64,000 nt of DNA from positions 42,342 through 106,341 of the forward strand of contig NZ_JAETGO010000068.1 of the NCBI RefSeq assembly GCF_016765695.1, in the 5' to 3' direction. The DNA comes from Sporosalibacterium faouarense. Its GTDB lineage: Bacteria > Bacillota > Clostridia > Tissierellales > VENL01. The stretch's first letter is position 1; each line of letters opens with the position of its first letter. A program made the position numbers and the translations under genes. Below are positions 55,684 through 64,000 of the stretch, piece by piece. The notes below the pieces were generated by a model. That model saw only the letters and a program-made list of their open reading frames with translations, was not told the origin of the DNA and made no database searches.

Positions 55684-56055
55684 ATGCAAAGCTTAGGTCA
55701 ACTACTACAAACAGGCGATTGGAAAGGTGAAAAACACGTTCCTGTAATTCACTTGCCTGATAGTGTAAAAAAAAGCGAAGGTTTTCAGTTAAAGGTTTCA
55801 ATCGGTGATGAAGTTAAACATCCCAATAAACTTGAGCATCACATTAAATGGATTAAAGTCTTCTATTTTGAAGAAAACGGTAAATTCCCAATCCAAATAG
55901 CCAATTTTGATTTTACTGCCCACGGTGAAGCTGGAGTATATACTGAACCATCAGGAGCTACTAATGTAGTTCTAAATAAACCAGGTTTTATCTACGCTAT
56001 GGCTTACTGTAATATTCACGGTCTGTGGGAAAATAAAGCCGAATTAAAGTTTTAA
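55684..56055 (+). CDS. Superoxide reductase, class II (neelaredoxin), copy 2
   Basis: A 123-residue paralogue of the preceding gene, with roughly 60-65% identical residues by eye, including QTGDWKGEKHVPVIH, IGDEVKHPNKLEHHIKW and YCNIHGLWEN. Metal ligands and the Glu/Lys pair are conserved. It has its own AAGGAGGAG site and lies after a terminator, so it may be expressed independently. The pair is a tandem duplication. The superoxide reductase product (peroxide) could be removed by the selenoperoxiredoxin encoded at 41.6 kb. Confidence 0.94.
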   Translation: MQSLGQLLQTGDWKGEKHVPVIHLPDSVKKSEGFQLKVSIGDEVKHPNKLEHHIKWIKVFYFEENGKFPIQIANFDFTAHGEAGVYTEPSGATNVVLNKPGFIYAMAYCNIHGLWENKAELKF

Positions 56056-56292
56056 TTAGATTTGATTGACAAACTTGCACATTAAAATATTATTCAAGTT
56101 TCTATCATTATGACTCCAGTATTCAGCTACTATACAACTAATTTTATGAATAAAGAGATTGAATAATTGACTTCTATTTGGGATCAAATCATGTAAAAGA
56201 AATATTTAGTTAGTAAATATACAGTTTCATAGATTAATTACAATCTATCACAAATCATCATCGATTTAGTATAATAATAATACAATTTTCAC

Positions 56293-56322
56293 TTGACAAA
56301 ATAGCAAACATTATAATATTAT
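56293..56322 (+). promoter_or_regulatory. Promoter of T-box-tyrS operon
   Basis: TTGACA (56293-56298) with a probable -10 TATTAT (56317-56322), spacing 18. An alternative TATAAT at 56312 gives only 13. It precedes the T-box leader by about 25 bases. Confidence 0.5.
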
Positions 56323-56344
56323 ATAAAGCAAATTAAATGAAAAT

Positions 56345-56566
56345 TATAAACGTTGAAGGAATTAGTAGTCTCTTATGACTAAATATTTAGAGAGCAAGCT
56401 GGTTGGTGAAAAGTTGCAGTTCATAAGAAGATGAATTACACTCTGGAGTTTCAATGGAAAACATTGCCCTAGTCAAGGGTTACTATGACATAGAGGCATC
56501 TTTTGATGTGAACTAAGGTGGTACCACGGGTCTTCTCGTCCTTATATGGATAGAAGACTCTTTTTA
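56345..56566 (+). ncRNA. Tyrosine T-box leader
   Basis: A leader of about 220 nt with the T-box core AAGGTGGTACCACG (56515-56528) and a terminator (GTCTTCT / AGAAGAC with T-run to about 56566) that would compete with the antiterminator. The candidate specifier is TAC at 56437-56439 in GAATTACACTC, a tyrosine codon. The T-box bulge TGGT pairs with an A discriminator as in tRNA-Tyr. Uncharged tRNA-Tyr would allow expression of the GNAT and tyrS genes. Confidence 0.93.
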
Positions 56567-56662
56567 TTTTTCTGAGAAGATTTTATATATAGAACTTTAT
56601 ACAATATATACTTAATCATGAATTATATAACTTCTTCACCTATTATAAAGGGGGAGATTAAT

Positions 56663-57139
56663 ATGGCTATTCAAATCAGAGGAGCAAGGATAGAAGATTA
56701 TCATGACTTATGTACTATATATTCAGAACTTGATGAACTTCATAGACAAGAACATACTGAGCTTTTCGTCAAGCCTAATACCATTGGTAGATCAAGGAAT
56801 TATATTGAAGGATTAATTAACGATGCTTCCAAGGCTTTGTTTGTTGCTGAATATGAATCTAAAGTTATTGGTCTAGCTGAATGCTATATTATTGAATCAC
56901 CTGATTTTCCAATTCTTAAAAAGCGAAAATGGGTTCAGTTAGATAGTATAGCAGTTAAGAGAGGTTTCAGAAACCTGGGAGTTGGAGATTTATTGTTAAA
57001 GGAAGTAACTAACTGGTCTAATATAAATGGTATAAAAAGAGTGGAATTGAAGGTTTATACCTTTAATAAAGATGCAGTAGAGTTTTATTCTAACAAAGGA
57101 TTTATTGACATAAATAAAACCATGTATATTGATTTATAA
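56663..57139 (+). CDS. GNAT-family N-acetyltransferase in tyrS operon
   Basis: A 158-residue acetyltransferase. The GNAT core has [24 protein letters not shown] (acetyl-CoA-binding R-G-x-G-type motif A, about residues 92-115), [15 protein letters not shown] and the closing YSNKGF. The ATG at 56663, 7 bases after AAGGGGGA, is preferred over an upstream in-frame ATG at 56618 without a site. It stands between the T-box terminator and tyrS (26-bp gap), so its level follows tRNA-Tyr charging. It may detoxify a tyrosine-like molecule, but this is inference. Confidence 0.88.
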   Translation: MAIQIRGARIEDYHDLCTIYSELDELHRQEHTELFVKPNTIGRSRNYIEGLINDASKALFVAEYESKVIGLAECYIIESPDFPILKKRKWVQLDSIAVKRGFRNLGVGDLLLKEVTNWSNINGIKRVELKVYTFNKDAVEFYSNKGFIDINKTMYIDL

Positions 57140-57165
57140 AAAATATTAATTATAGGAGGAATACT

Positions 57166-58395
57166 ATGGATAGAAATGTTTTTGATATTTTAATGGAAAG
57201 AGGCTTTATTGAACAAACTTCCCACGAAGATGAGCTTAGAGAATTACTTGGAAAGGAACCTGTTACTTTTTATTGTGGGTATGACCCTACTGCCGATAGT
57301 TTAACAGCAGGTCATTTCCTAACTTTAATGGCCATATCCCATATGCAAAAAGCTGGACATAGACCAATAATTCTAATTGGTGGGGGAACAACTATGGTTG
57401 GTGACCCAACAGGAAAGACTGACATGAGAAAAATGCTTACTTTAGATGATATTAACAATAATGCTGAATGCTTTAAAGAACAGATGAAAAGATTTATAGA
57501 TTTCGAAGACGATAAAGCAATTATGGATAATAATGCTGATTGGCTTATGAATTTAGAATATTTACCATTTCTAAGAGAAATCGGTGCACATTTCTCAGTT
57601 AATAGAATGTTAAGCGCAGAGTGTTATAAGTCAAGAATGGAAAAAGGACTTACTTTCCTTGAATTTAACTACATGATAATGCAATCTTATGATTTTTTAG
57701 AGCTTAATAGAAAATACGAATGTAAACTTCAAGTAGGAGGAAATGATCAGTGGTCAAACATGCTAGGTGGAATTGATTTAATTAGAAAGAAAGAAGGAGA
57801 GAGCTCATATGTTATGACCTTCACTCTTCTCACTACCCCTGACGGTAAGAAAATGGGAAAAACTGAAGATGGCGCTCTATGGCTTGATCCTAAGAAAACC
57901 ACACCTTATGATTTCTATCAATATTGGAGAAATGTTGATGATAAGGTAGTAGAAAAGTGTTTAGCATTATTAACTTTCTTACCTATGGATGAAGTTAGAA
58001 GACTAGGAGCATTAGAGGGTTCTGAAATCAATAAAGCAAAAGAAGTACTAGCTTTTGAAGTAACAAAAATCGTACACGGAGAAGAAGAAGCTAAGAAATC
58101 TCAAGATGCCGCAAAAGCTCTATTTACTGGTGGTGATAAGGCAGCTTCCATTCCTTCAACAGAGCTTGATTCTTCTATGTTTGATGAAGGTATGGGTATA
58201 CTAGCATTATTAACAGAAGTAGGACTAACAAGCTCAAATGGTGAAGCTAGACGTCTAGTTAAACAAGGTGGAGTTTATGTTAATGAGGATAGAGTTACTG
58301 ACTTTAGATTAGAAGTATCTCTAAATGATTTTGAAGATGGTAAGCTAATGATAAGAAAAGGTAAAAAAGTATATCATCAAGTTATTATAAAGTAA
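57166..58395 (+). CDS. tyrS: Tyrosyl-tRNA synthetase
   Basis: A 409-residue class I synthetase. [21 protein letters not shown] (HIGH variant HFLT) is at about residues 34-54; [21 protein letters not shown] and [12 protein letters not shown] (KMSKS variant KMGKT) follow. A C-terminal S4 domain (about 340-409) ends in [13 protein letters not shown]. The class with HFLT/KMGKT is the TyrRS-Z/short bacterial form. Controlled by the tyrosine T-box. Start with AGGAGGA. Confidence 0.97.
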   Translation: MDRNVFDILMERGFIEQTSHEDELRELLGKEPVTFYCGYDPTADSLTAGHFLTLMAISHMQKAGHRPIILIGGGTTMVGDPTGKTDMRKMLTLDDINNNAECFKEQMKRFIDFEDDKAIMDNNADWLMNLEYLPFLREIGAHFSVNRMLSAECYKSRMEKGLTFLEFNYMIMQSYDFLELNRKYECKLQVGGNDQWSNMLGGIDLIRKKEGESSYVMTFTLLTTPDGKKMGKTEDGALWLDPKKTTPYDFYQYWRNVDDKVVEKCLALLTFLPMDEVRRLGALEGSEINKAKEVLAFEVTKIVHGEEEAKKSQDAAKALFTGGDKAASIPSTELDSSMFDEGMGILALLTEVGLTSSNGEARRLVKQGGVYVNEDRVTDFRLEVSLNDFEDGKLMIRKGKKVYHQVIIK

Positions 58396-58468
58396 TAAGC
58401 AAATGAATACATTAATTTGATACCCTAACAAGATTTATTATAAGTCATAAAATCTGCATAAAACATAA

Positions 58469-58526
58469 ATAAAACTCTTCTCTAAAAGTGATTAATATCA
58501 ATGATTAATCTAGAGAAGAGTTTTAT
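58469..58526 (+). terminator. Terminator after tyrS
   Basis: A perfect 16-bp outer stem ATAAAACTCTTCTCTA / TAGAGAAGAGTTTTAT enclosing a possible inner GATTAAT/ATTAATC stem. Confidence 0.75.
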
Positions 58527-58571
58527 ATAATTCCCATAAAAACATAAGAAAACTCTTTAGAAACATAGATT

Positions 58572-59072
58572 CTATTTTATATTACTCCAGTCCATATACT
58601 TGTTTAAAGTAGCTACAAATCTCTCTAGATATACCTTATCCTCTTCATCAAATCTATCAACAATAGGACTGTCGACATCTAACACACCAATTAACTGCTC
58701 GTCCCTAACTATTGGCACTACTATTTCAGATTTAGATGCAGAATCACATGCAATATGTCCAGGGAAATCATGTACATCTTTAACTAATTGTGTCTCTAGA
58801 CTTTCAGCTGCTGTACCACATACTCCTCTGCCTATTTCAATATGAGTACATGCTGGTTTCCCTTGAAAAGGGCCTAATACTAGCTCATTATTTTTATGAA
58901 GATAGAACCCTACCCAATTAATATCATCCAGTAATAGCCATAAAAGTGCCGAAGCATTAGAAAGATTAGCAAGCCAATCAGGTTCTTCACAGATTAATCC
59001 AGTAAGCTTTAGATTTACATAGTTATAGAACTTCTTCTTATCATCAGTCTTTATCTTTTTTATCTGTTGCAT
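58572..59072 (-). CDS. Free-methionine-(R)-sulfoxide reductase (GAF-domain fRMsr)
   Basis: A 166-residue single GAF-domain protein. The three conserved Cys of fRMsr are present: GKPACTHIEIGRGVCG (two, about residues 87 and 97) and GHIACDSASKSE (about 121). Further motifs are DINWVGFYLHK and SEIVVPIVRDEQLIGVLDVDS. It reduces free Met-(R)-sulfoxide with thioredoxin, part of oxidative-stress repair in the cytoplasm. Single gene, start with AGGTGATT. Confidence 0.9.
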   Translation of the reverse strand: MQQIKKIKTDDKKKFYNYVNLKLTGLICEEPDWLANLSNASALLWLLLDDINWVGFYLHKNNELVLGPFQGKPACTHIEIGRGVCGTAAESLETQLVKDVHDFPGHIACDSASKSEIVVPIVRDEQLIGVLDVDSPIVDRFDEEDKVYLERFVATLNKYMDWSNIK

Positions 59073-59217
59073 TCAATCACCTCTTTCAAAATACTTAATA
59101 TGTAAAAATTTCATAATTCATTTCAAATAATTATTCGATTTATTTATGAAATTTCTTAATATATATAATTATAATACAAAAGACTTTTACTTGTATATAT
59201 AGGATTAGATTAATAAT

Positions 59218-60771
59218 TTATAATAATGGAGAAAAGAGAACTCCCAATGACTCTTTAAATTTTTCGAAAATACTACGCTTTGAAAATTCTTCCAATAAAA
59301 TTTCATTACTATGTTTTAAATCATTTTTAAAGTCATCCTCTAACCTATTAATAACATCTTCATCATAAATAAATGAATTAACCTCAAAGTTAATCTCTAA
59401 GCTTCTAATATCTAAATTTGCACTTCCCACTGTGGCAGCAGACCCATCAACAAGAAGCACTTTACTATGTATAAATCCCTTCTCATATGTATAAACCTTT
59501 ACACCCGCCCTTAATAAATCTTCTACATTCCCTCTAGATGCCCAATAAACTAGTAAATGATCGGGTTTATTTGGAATTATTACTCTTACATCTACTCCAC
59601 TTAGCGCAGCTGCCATTAAAGCTGTGGTAATACTTTCTCCTGGTACTAAATATGGAGTTTCAATCCATATCCTATTCTCTGCATTAGAAATCATTGTAAA
59701 GTATGCTTGCATTATAGATTTCCAGTCTGAATCTGGTCCACTAGATGTAAGCTGTAGCAATTCTTCACCATAGTACTTTAACTTTGGATAATATATTTCT
59801 GATGATACATATTCACCTGAAACAAATTCCCAATCCTTTAAAAATATATTTTGAAGACTATAAACTCCTTCTCCTTTTATCTTCATATGGGTATCTCTCC
59901 AATAGCCAAGTTTTGGATCGTGGCCTAGATATTCATCTCCAATATTAAGTCCTCCCAAGAACCCTACTTTACCATCTATAACTATTATTTTTCTATGATT
60001 CCTATAGTTCAGCTCTCTACTTAGTACTGGTATAGCTGTTGGAGAAAAGGCAAATACCTTTATCCCTGCAAGCTTCATCTCATTAATGTACTTCTTGCCT
60101 ATTTTCCAGCAACCTACGCTATCATATATTAATCTGACCTCTATCCCTGCATTCGCTTTCTTTATCAAAATATCCTTAATCTTATTCCCAATTTCATCAT
60201 TTCTTATAATAAAATACTCAAGATGAATATGATGAGTAGCTTGCTCTAGTTCATCTATTATAGCACTAAAAGTAGCAACTCCATCTGTCAAAATTTCCAC
60301 CTTGTTATTTATAGTAAATGGTGAATCTGAATTTTTTAATAATAAATTAATCAGTCTACTTTTAACTTTACTACCTTTGTTTTTAAAGATTCCTGATTCC
60401 CTTAGAAGTTCTTTCTGAGTACTCACATTATTAGATAGATGTTTATAATCATTATACTTCTTCTTCTTATACTTATATTTTTTTCTGATGTTCTGACCTA
60501 AAAAAATATATAAAATAAAGCCTAGAAAAGGTATAATAAATAACACCATGAGCCAAGCAACGGTTTTAGATGGATTCTTGCTTTCCATAAATATTACTAT
60601 TGCTATAAATACAGTATACAAGGTAAGAAATAATCCTAAGAATTTACCTAATCTTTTAAATACTTCCTTATAAATATCAATCGTTTGAATACCAAAAATA
60701 AAAATTGTTATTATGGTAACGGCAGCGATTATTAAAATAAGAGTTGCTATTGATTTTTTAGTTATAGTCAT
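59218..60771 (-). CDS. cls: Cardiolipin synthase
   Basis: A 517-residue membrane enzyme with two N-terminal membrane segments (about residues 10-30 and 40-62), a SKTVAWLMVLFIIPFLGFILYI segment, and two phospholipase-D HKD motifs: HRKIIVIDGKVGFLGGLNIGDEY (about 253-275) and HSKVLLVDGSAATVGSANLDIRS (about 432-454). It condenses two phosphatidylglycerols to cardiolipin. Normal length. The region at 60772-60838 separates it from the Nudix gene on the same strand. Confidence 0.95.
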   Translation of the reverse strand: MTITKKSIATLILIIAAVTIITIFIFGIQTIDIYKEVFKRLGKFLGLFLTLYTVFIAIVIFMESKNPSKTVAWLMVLFIIPFLGFILYIFLGQNIRKKYKYKKKKYNDYKHLSNNVSTQKELLRESGIFKNKGSKVKSRLINLLLKNSDSPFTINNKVEILTDGVATFSAIIDELEQATHHIHLEYFIIRNDEIGNKIKDILIKKANAGIEVRLIYDSVGCWKIGKKYINEMKLAGIKVFAFSPTAIPVLSRELNYRNHRKIIVIDGKVGFLGGLNIGDEYLGHDPKLGYWRDTHMKIKGEGVYSLQNIFLKDWEFVSGEYVSSEIYYPKLKYYGEELLQLTSSGPDSDWKSIMQAYFTMISNAENRIWIETPYLVPGESITTALMAAALSGVDVRVIIPNKPDHLLVYWASRGNVEDLLRAGVKVYTYEKGFIHSKVLLVDGSAATVGSANLDIRSLEINFEVNSFIYDEDVINRLEDDFKNDLKHSNEILLEEFSKRSIFEKFKESLGVLFSPLL

Positions 60772-60838
60772 AATATCACCACACTTTTTTTAATTAAGAT
60801 CTATTATATAAATACCCTAAACACTATATGGCAAAACT

Positions 60839-61462
60839 TCACTTTACTTCTCCATTTAATATATCTATAAAGTTTTTCGTAAATCTTGCAGTCATGCCCC
60901 AAATAACATAATTATTATATTCATAAAAAAATACAGGATATAATCCTTTTCTCCAGTTATACTCCTTCCCATTTTGAATTAAATGATATGGAAAATCTTC
61001 TCCTATAACTGTTTCCAATTCTATATTGTACTCCATTGGATTATTTCTTAGGAAATAGTTCAATGGAACTGTAAATATATGATCAACTTCGTCCTTATTA
61101 CATCGTATATCATTTACATCAACGTTATCTATAATTCCACAATATATATGTAACTTAAAATTATAGGGAGATACTATATAGTCTAACTCTCCTAGTACCT
61201 TAATATCGTCCTTGCATATATTTAATTCTTCACAGGTCTCTCTAATTGCTGCCTCTTTATAATTTTCTCCTTCTTCAACTTTACCTCCAGGGAATGATAT
61301 TTCACCTGGCTGAGTATTTAAATTTTTTGATCTAACTTCATATAGTATATGTAATTCTCCATCAACAATTACTAGTGGTAATATTACAGAGTACTTTTTT
61401 ACTACGTTTAAAGGCTTAGCATTTCTTCCTTCAATTTTATTTTTAATAGTATTTAAATCCAT
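60839..61462 (-). CDS. Nudix hydrolase, CoA pyrophosphatase-like (NudL)
   Basis: A 207-residue protein. The Nudix box GGKVEEGENYKEAAIRETCEEL (positions about 59-80) is preceded by the LNTQPGEISFPGG segment, a signature of the CoA-diphosphatase (UPF0035/NudL) subgroup, which splits CoA into 3',5'-ADP and phosphopantetheine. The start is the ATG at 61462, six bases after AAGGAG. A longer in-frame reading to 61552 lacks a good site. Confidence 0.88.
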   Translation of the reverse strand: MDLNTIKNKIEGRNAKPLNVVKKYSVILPLVIVDGELHILYEVRSKNLNTQPGEISFPGGKVEEGENYKEAAIRETCEELNICKDDIKVLGELDYIVSPYNFKLHIYCGIIDNVDVNDIRCNKDEVDHIFTVPLNYFLRNNPMEYNIELETVIGEDFPYHLIQNGKEYNWRKGLYPVFFYEYNNYVIWGMTARFTKNFIDILNGEVK

Positions 61463-61562
61463 AAACATCTCCTTATATATAGTATTCTTCATTATGGAAA
61501 TCCCATGTTTAAATTTTACACAAGATTCTATTTGATTTATAATTATGAACATGTAATTTCCA

Positions 61563-62534
61563 CTATTTAAAATTTGGCCACAAAATATCCTTTAATTCAT
61601 CAATAGTTTCAACGTTACTTACCCCTAATTTTTCCAGAGTTTCATCTATAATTTCCTCTCCAAATTGATGTAAAAAAGTAAATACCATAGCTTTTTCTCT
61701 AAACTCTTCATCTAATGCAGTATTTGAATCATATGCATTCATAAATGTCTCCATTCCTAACTTGTTTCTATTAATTAAACCAAACCAAAGAGGAACCCAC
61801 TCATATTCCTTTTGACCAATCAGGCTATCAGCTAAGTCTATTATTGATGAAATTTGCCATTTGCTATTTTTAAACTCTAATAATAAATGATCTTCAGTTA
61901 AATCTCCATTCACTAAATTCAAGGAGGAGTCTTTATTATTCTCAAACCACTGTCGGATTAAACTAGGTATCTTTATTTTAGCTGTATTTGATAACCTACT
62001 GATGCCTTTATTATTTTTTATATAATTTTTTTCCCTATTATTAACAAATTTTATCCAATTAATATTTGAAGTACCCATTTGTTCTAGCTTAATTGAAGAT
62101 GTATTATGTATTTCTTTTACTATTTCACCTAGATCCTTATATATATCCATTAAATTTTCGTGGCTTATCTTATCCCTTATATCCCTTATTGCTTTACCAT
62201 ATTTATATTCCATTATCATATATGGCCAAACTATCCTATCTTGAAAACTTCCATTACAGATAACTTTAGGTATAGGTATTTTTCTATTTTCTTGTAATGC
62301 TTTATGCACTTCTACCTCATGCTCATAATCCTTATGACATCTCTCTGGATAGATTTTTATAACATATTTATTATCCAATATAAAAACAGCATTTGTGCCA
62401 GGATATCCAGCCCGAATATTATCAAAACATATTCCTTCATTACTACATATTGCTTTCACAATTGGTAACCATATTTCTTCATTGGTGAAAATTTCTCCCC
62501 AATGCTTCCAATTTCTTATTTCTGGCAGTAGCAT
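61563..62534 (-). CDS. Aminoglycoside phosphotransferase (APH)-family kinase
   Basis: A 323-residue APH/choline-kinase-fold protein. The N-lobe has KYVIKIYPE, then VWPYMIMEYKYG in the hinge. The catalytic loop is LVNGDLTEDHLLLEF (about residues 206-220; HGD variant NGD), and the metal motif is SIIDLADSLIG (about 228-238). The catalytic Asp is present but the usual HGD His is Asn. It phosphorylates a small hydroxyl compound; antibiotic resistance is not implied. It starts 100 bp upstream of the Nudix gene on the same strand and may be cotranscribed. Confidence 0.82.
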   Translation of the reverse strand: MLLPEIRNWKHWGEIFTNEEIWLPIVKAICSNEGICFDNIRAGYPGTNAVFILDNKYVIKIYPERCHKDYEHEVEVHKALQENRKIPIPKVICNGSFQDRIVWPYMIMEYKYGKAIRDIRDKISHENLMDIYKDLGEIVKEIHNTSSIKLEQMGTSNINWIKFVNNREKNYIKNNKGISRLSNTAKIKIPSLIRQWFENNKDSSLNLVNGDLTEDHLLLEFKNSKWQISSIIDLADSLIGQKEYEWVPLWFGLINRNKLGMETFMNAYDSNTALDEEFREKAMVFTFLHQFGEEIIDETLEKLGVSNVETIDELKDILWPNFK

Positions 62535-62651
62535 CTAAATCCCCCATAACTATAGTTTTACTTTATTTTATAATATTTCTTGATATTTTGAAATGGAATA
62601 CTTCTCCTAATCTCCTGTAGAATTTATTTTCAAAAACTTCCTTAATAAAAA

Positions 62652-62670
62652 ATAGAGGTGTATCCACCCC
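62652..62670 (-). terminator. Terminator after aminotransferase gene
   Basis: A short hairpin AGAGGTG-TATCC-ACCCCT (one mismatch) with a T-run on the minus strand, immediately after the stop at 62674. Confidence 0.6.
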
Positions 62671-62673
62671 TAT

Positions 62674-63810
62674 CTAATCTAAACAATTTATAAATTCCTT
62701 ATGTATTTCTTTTTTTAATTTTATTCCAAATGATCTCAAAGCTTTATCTAAACACTTCAATGTCATAAACACTTTTTCTTCTCTACAGTTCTCTCCCATA
62801 TGACCGATCCTCATAACTTTTCCAGCTAAATCAGAAAATGCTCCGGCAATCATAATTCCATAATTATTAACTAGATAATTTCTAACTTCTTCTTCCTTTA
62901 TTCCCCCAGGAGTTTTAAAGGAAGTTACAGTATTTGACCATCCATCCTTAGGATAAAGTTCAATTCCACTCTCTGTTAATGCATATCTAACTGCATTAGC
63001 GATTCTTTCATGTCTCTTGAATTTCTTATCATCTTTTAGTAGCCTATCCACGGCTACTTCTAAACCATATATATCACTAATCGGTTGTGTATATGGAAAC
63101 CATTTCTTCTTGTACCAGTCTTGCCATATATTTAGATTACAATAGTATCCAATTATAGGCTGCTTCCTATTCCTAATAGAATACCATGCATCTTCACTTA
63201 CACTCAAAAATGTTAATCCTGGTGAAGCAGATAAACATTTCTGAGATCCTCCTAAAACAATATCAATCTTCCAATCGTCTACCTTTACATCTTCTCCTCC
63301 TATTGAGGATACTGCATCTACTACTGTTAATATATTATACTTTTTAAGGAGCAGAGATATTTCTTTGATAGAATTTAACATTCCTGAAGGGGTTTCACAA
63401 TGTACCATTGTAGCTAGTTTAAAATCATTATTCTCGCTCAAAAAGTCCTCTAGCTTGTGAATATCAATTGACCTTCTAGGATCTCCAGAGAAAAAAGTGC
63501 ATTCTCCTCCATACATCTTAATAAAGTCACCAAAACCCCTTCCAAAAATTCCATTTTCTATACAAAGAACTTTATCTCCTGGCTCTATTAATGAAGCGCA
63601 TGCCGCCTCCAAACCTAATATACCTTCCCCTGATAAAATAAGAACTTCATTATCTGTATTCATTAATTTGCCTATCTTTTCAGCAGTGTTTTTATAGAAC
63701 TCATAAAACTCTGGATCTAAGTCAGGATTTGTAATGGGTTTTGCCATTGCCAATCTTACATCTTCGTGAATACTAGTTGGACCTGGTGTCATAATCATTT
63801 TCTTATTCAT
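62674..63810 (-). CDS. Class V aminotransferase (alanine-glyoxylate/serine-type)
   Basis: A 378-residue PLP enzyme starting MNKKMIMTPGPTSIHEDVR. It has a MLSGEGILGLEAA-like GEGILGLEAACASL (about residues 62-75), VDAVSSIGGEDVKVDDW (PLP Asp, about 161-177) and DIVLGGSQKCLSASPGLTFL with the PLP Lys (about 187). The closing domain has GGIKEEEVRNYLVNNYGIMIAGAFSD. The family makes glycine from glyoxylate, or serine/phosphonate variants. The ATG at 63810, 6 bases after AAGGAG, is the start. An in-frame upstream codon would put the ribosome site inside the gene. Confidence 0.88.
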   Translation of the reverse strand: MNKKMIMTPGPTSIHEDVRLAMAKPITNPDLDPEFYEFYKNTAEKIGKLMNTDNEVLILSGEGILGLEAACASLIEPGDKVLCIENGIFGRGFGDFIKMYGGECTFFSGDPRRSIDIHKLEDFLSENNDFKLATMVHCETPSGMLNSIKEISLLLKKYNILTVVDAVSSIGGEDVKVDDWKIDIVLGGSQKCLSASPGLTFLSVSEDAWYSIRNRKQPIIGYYCNLNIWQDWYKKKWFPYTQPISDIYGLEVAVDRLLKDDKKFKRHERIANAVRYALTESGIELYPKDGWSNTVTSFKTPGGIKEEEVRNYLVNNYGIMIAGAFSDLAGKVMRIGHMGENCREEKVFMTLKCLDKALRSFGIKLKKEIHKEFINCLD

Positions 63811-63877
63811 AGTAACTCTCCTTTCTAACACTAATTTTAAACTTCAAATTTCTTAATTAATCTCAATACAGATATTT

Positions 63878-63935
63878 AAAGAAATTGCATATTTAAATTC
63901 CAAGCAACATCATATTTAATTTGTAAATATGTAAT
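63878..63935. repeat. Dispersed repeat, diverged copy F
   Basis: AAGAAATTGCATATTTAAAT, a diverged core, then ATTTAATTTGTAAATATG. In reverse complement it matches the core of copy B (ACATATTTACAAATTAAATA). It lies upstream of the aminotransferase. Confidence 0.5.
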
Positions 63936-63950
63936 CCACTTAGTGAACTC

Positions 63951-64000
63951 GTTCTGCTAAAGCAGAACATCGGGGCTTCAGATGGAGACTCTACTCCACC
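63951..64000. other. Hairpin-rich sequence at window edge
   Basis: A perfect GTTCTGC-TAAA-GCAGAAC hairpin (63951-63968), then ATCGGGGCTTCAG and a TGGAG-ACTCTA-CTCCA hairpin running off the window. On the minus strand the frame is open. The arrangement looks like the 3' end of an IS200/IS605-type element (tnpB side), but no transposase is visible and this remains a guess. It is also next to copy F of the dispersed repeat. Confidence 0.3.

Noticed and set aside
61563..62534. Aminoglycoside resistance gene
   Set aside because: The fold matches APH kinases, but the catalytic His is Asn and the family includes many metabolic kinases; resistance cannot be inferred.
1..64000. CRISPR array, rRNA or tRNA genes
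   Set aside because: No regularly spaced direct repeats and no recognisable tRNA or rRNA sequence were seen; the CARF nuclease has no array beside it here.

Overview
The window is low-GC (A+T-rich) bacterial DNA with strong AAGGAGG-type ribosome binding sites and a few TTG starts. It looks like a chromosomal segment of an anaerobic, spore-forming Clostridia-type Firmicute. Supporting signs are an H-type small acid-soluble spore protein (sspH), a triple-GerMN lipoprotein, two class II superoxide reductases, a hybrid cluster protein, a tyrosine T-box leader, and two genes that only make sense if an in-frame UGA is read as selenocysteine. No rRNA, tRNA or CRISPR array was recognised.

Layout. 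1-3.4 kb: partial purR, murC and an LCP-family cell-wall enzyme. 3.6-18.1 kb: one large catabolic regulon, all on the minus strand. It comprises an SDR plus thiolase operon, a PAS/AAA+ sigma-54 activator, a livHMGFK-type ABC importer operon, and an operon of alpha/beta hydrolase, KAS III homologue, CoA-transferase, second KAS III homologue and second alpha/beta hydrolase. Each of the three operons has its own TGGCAY-N5-TTGCA sigma-54 promoter with TGTAC-type half-sites about 70-165 bp further upstream, including a perfect 26-bp palindrome. Both KAS III homologues keep the nucleophilic Cys but lack part of the decarboxylating Cys-His-Asn triad, so the pathway is probably not fatty-acid synthesis. 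The substrate is unknown, and this is the best candidate for an undescribed system.

18.2-30.4 kb: GerMN lipoprotein, a histidine kinase/response regulator pair, an MFS exporter-like protein, a HAD nucleotidase, NhaC, a Cache-HAMP-GGDEF-EAL protein, a Zn-dependent phospholipase C-like protein, a CC/Se selenoprotein on the minus strand, a decapitated nitroreductase and sspH. 30.5-38.4 kb: a fused prenol kinase-like/DUF92 membrane protein, pgi, an M29 aminopeptidase and nadABC. 38.6-46.5 kb: small unknowns, an ATP-grasp enzyme, a PAS-PP2C phosphatase, a selenocysteine peroxiredoxin, a cobalamin adenosyltransferase and a cytosolic reductive-dehalogenase-like protein. 46.6-56 kb: a B12-binding radical SAM protein, hcp with a CRP/FNR-type operator, a Card1/Can2-type CARF nuclease, a MATE pump, a cupin, an RNA methyltransferase and tandem superoxide reductases. 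56-64 kb: T-box-GNAT-tyrS, a free-Met-sulfoxide reductase, cardiolipin synthase, a Nudix hydrolase, an APH-like kinase and a class V aminotransferase.

A short AT-rich inverted-repeat element of about 50-75 bp, with arms resembling GAGGAAATTGCATA, recurs in at least five and perhaps eight intergenic spaces and is not explained by any gene. Redox defence is a recurring theme: selenoperoxiredoxin, CC/Se protein, two superoxide reductases, Hcp and fRMsr.
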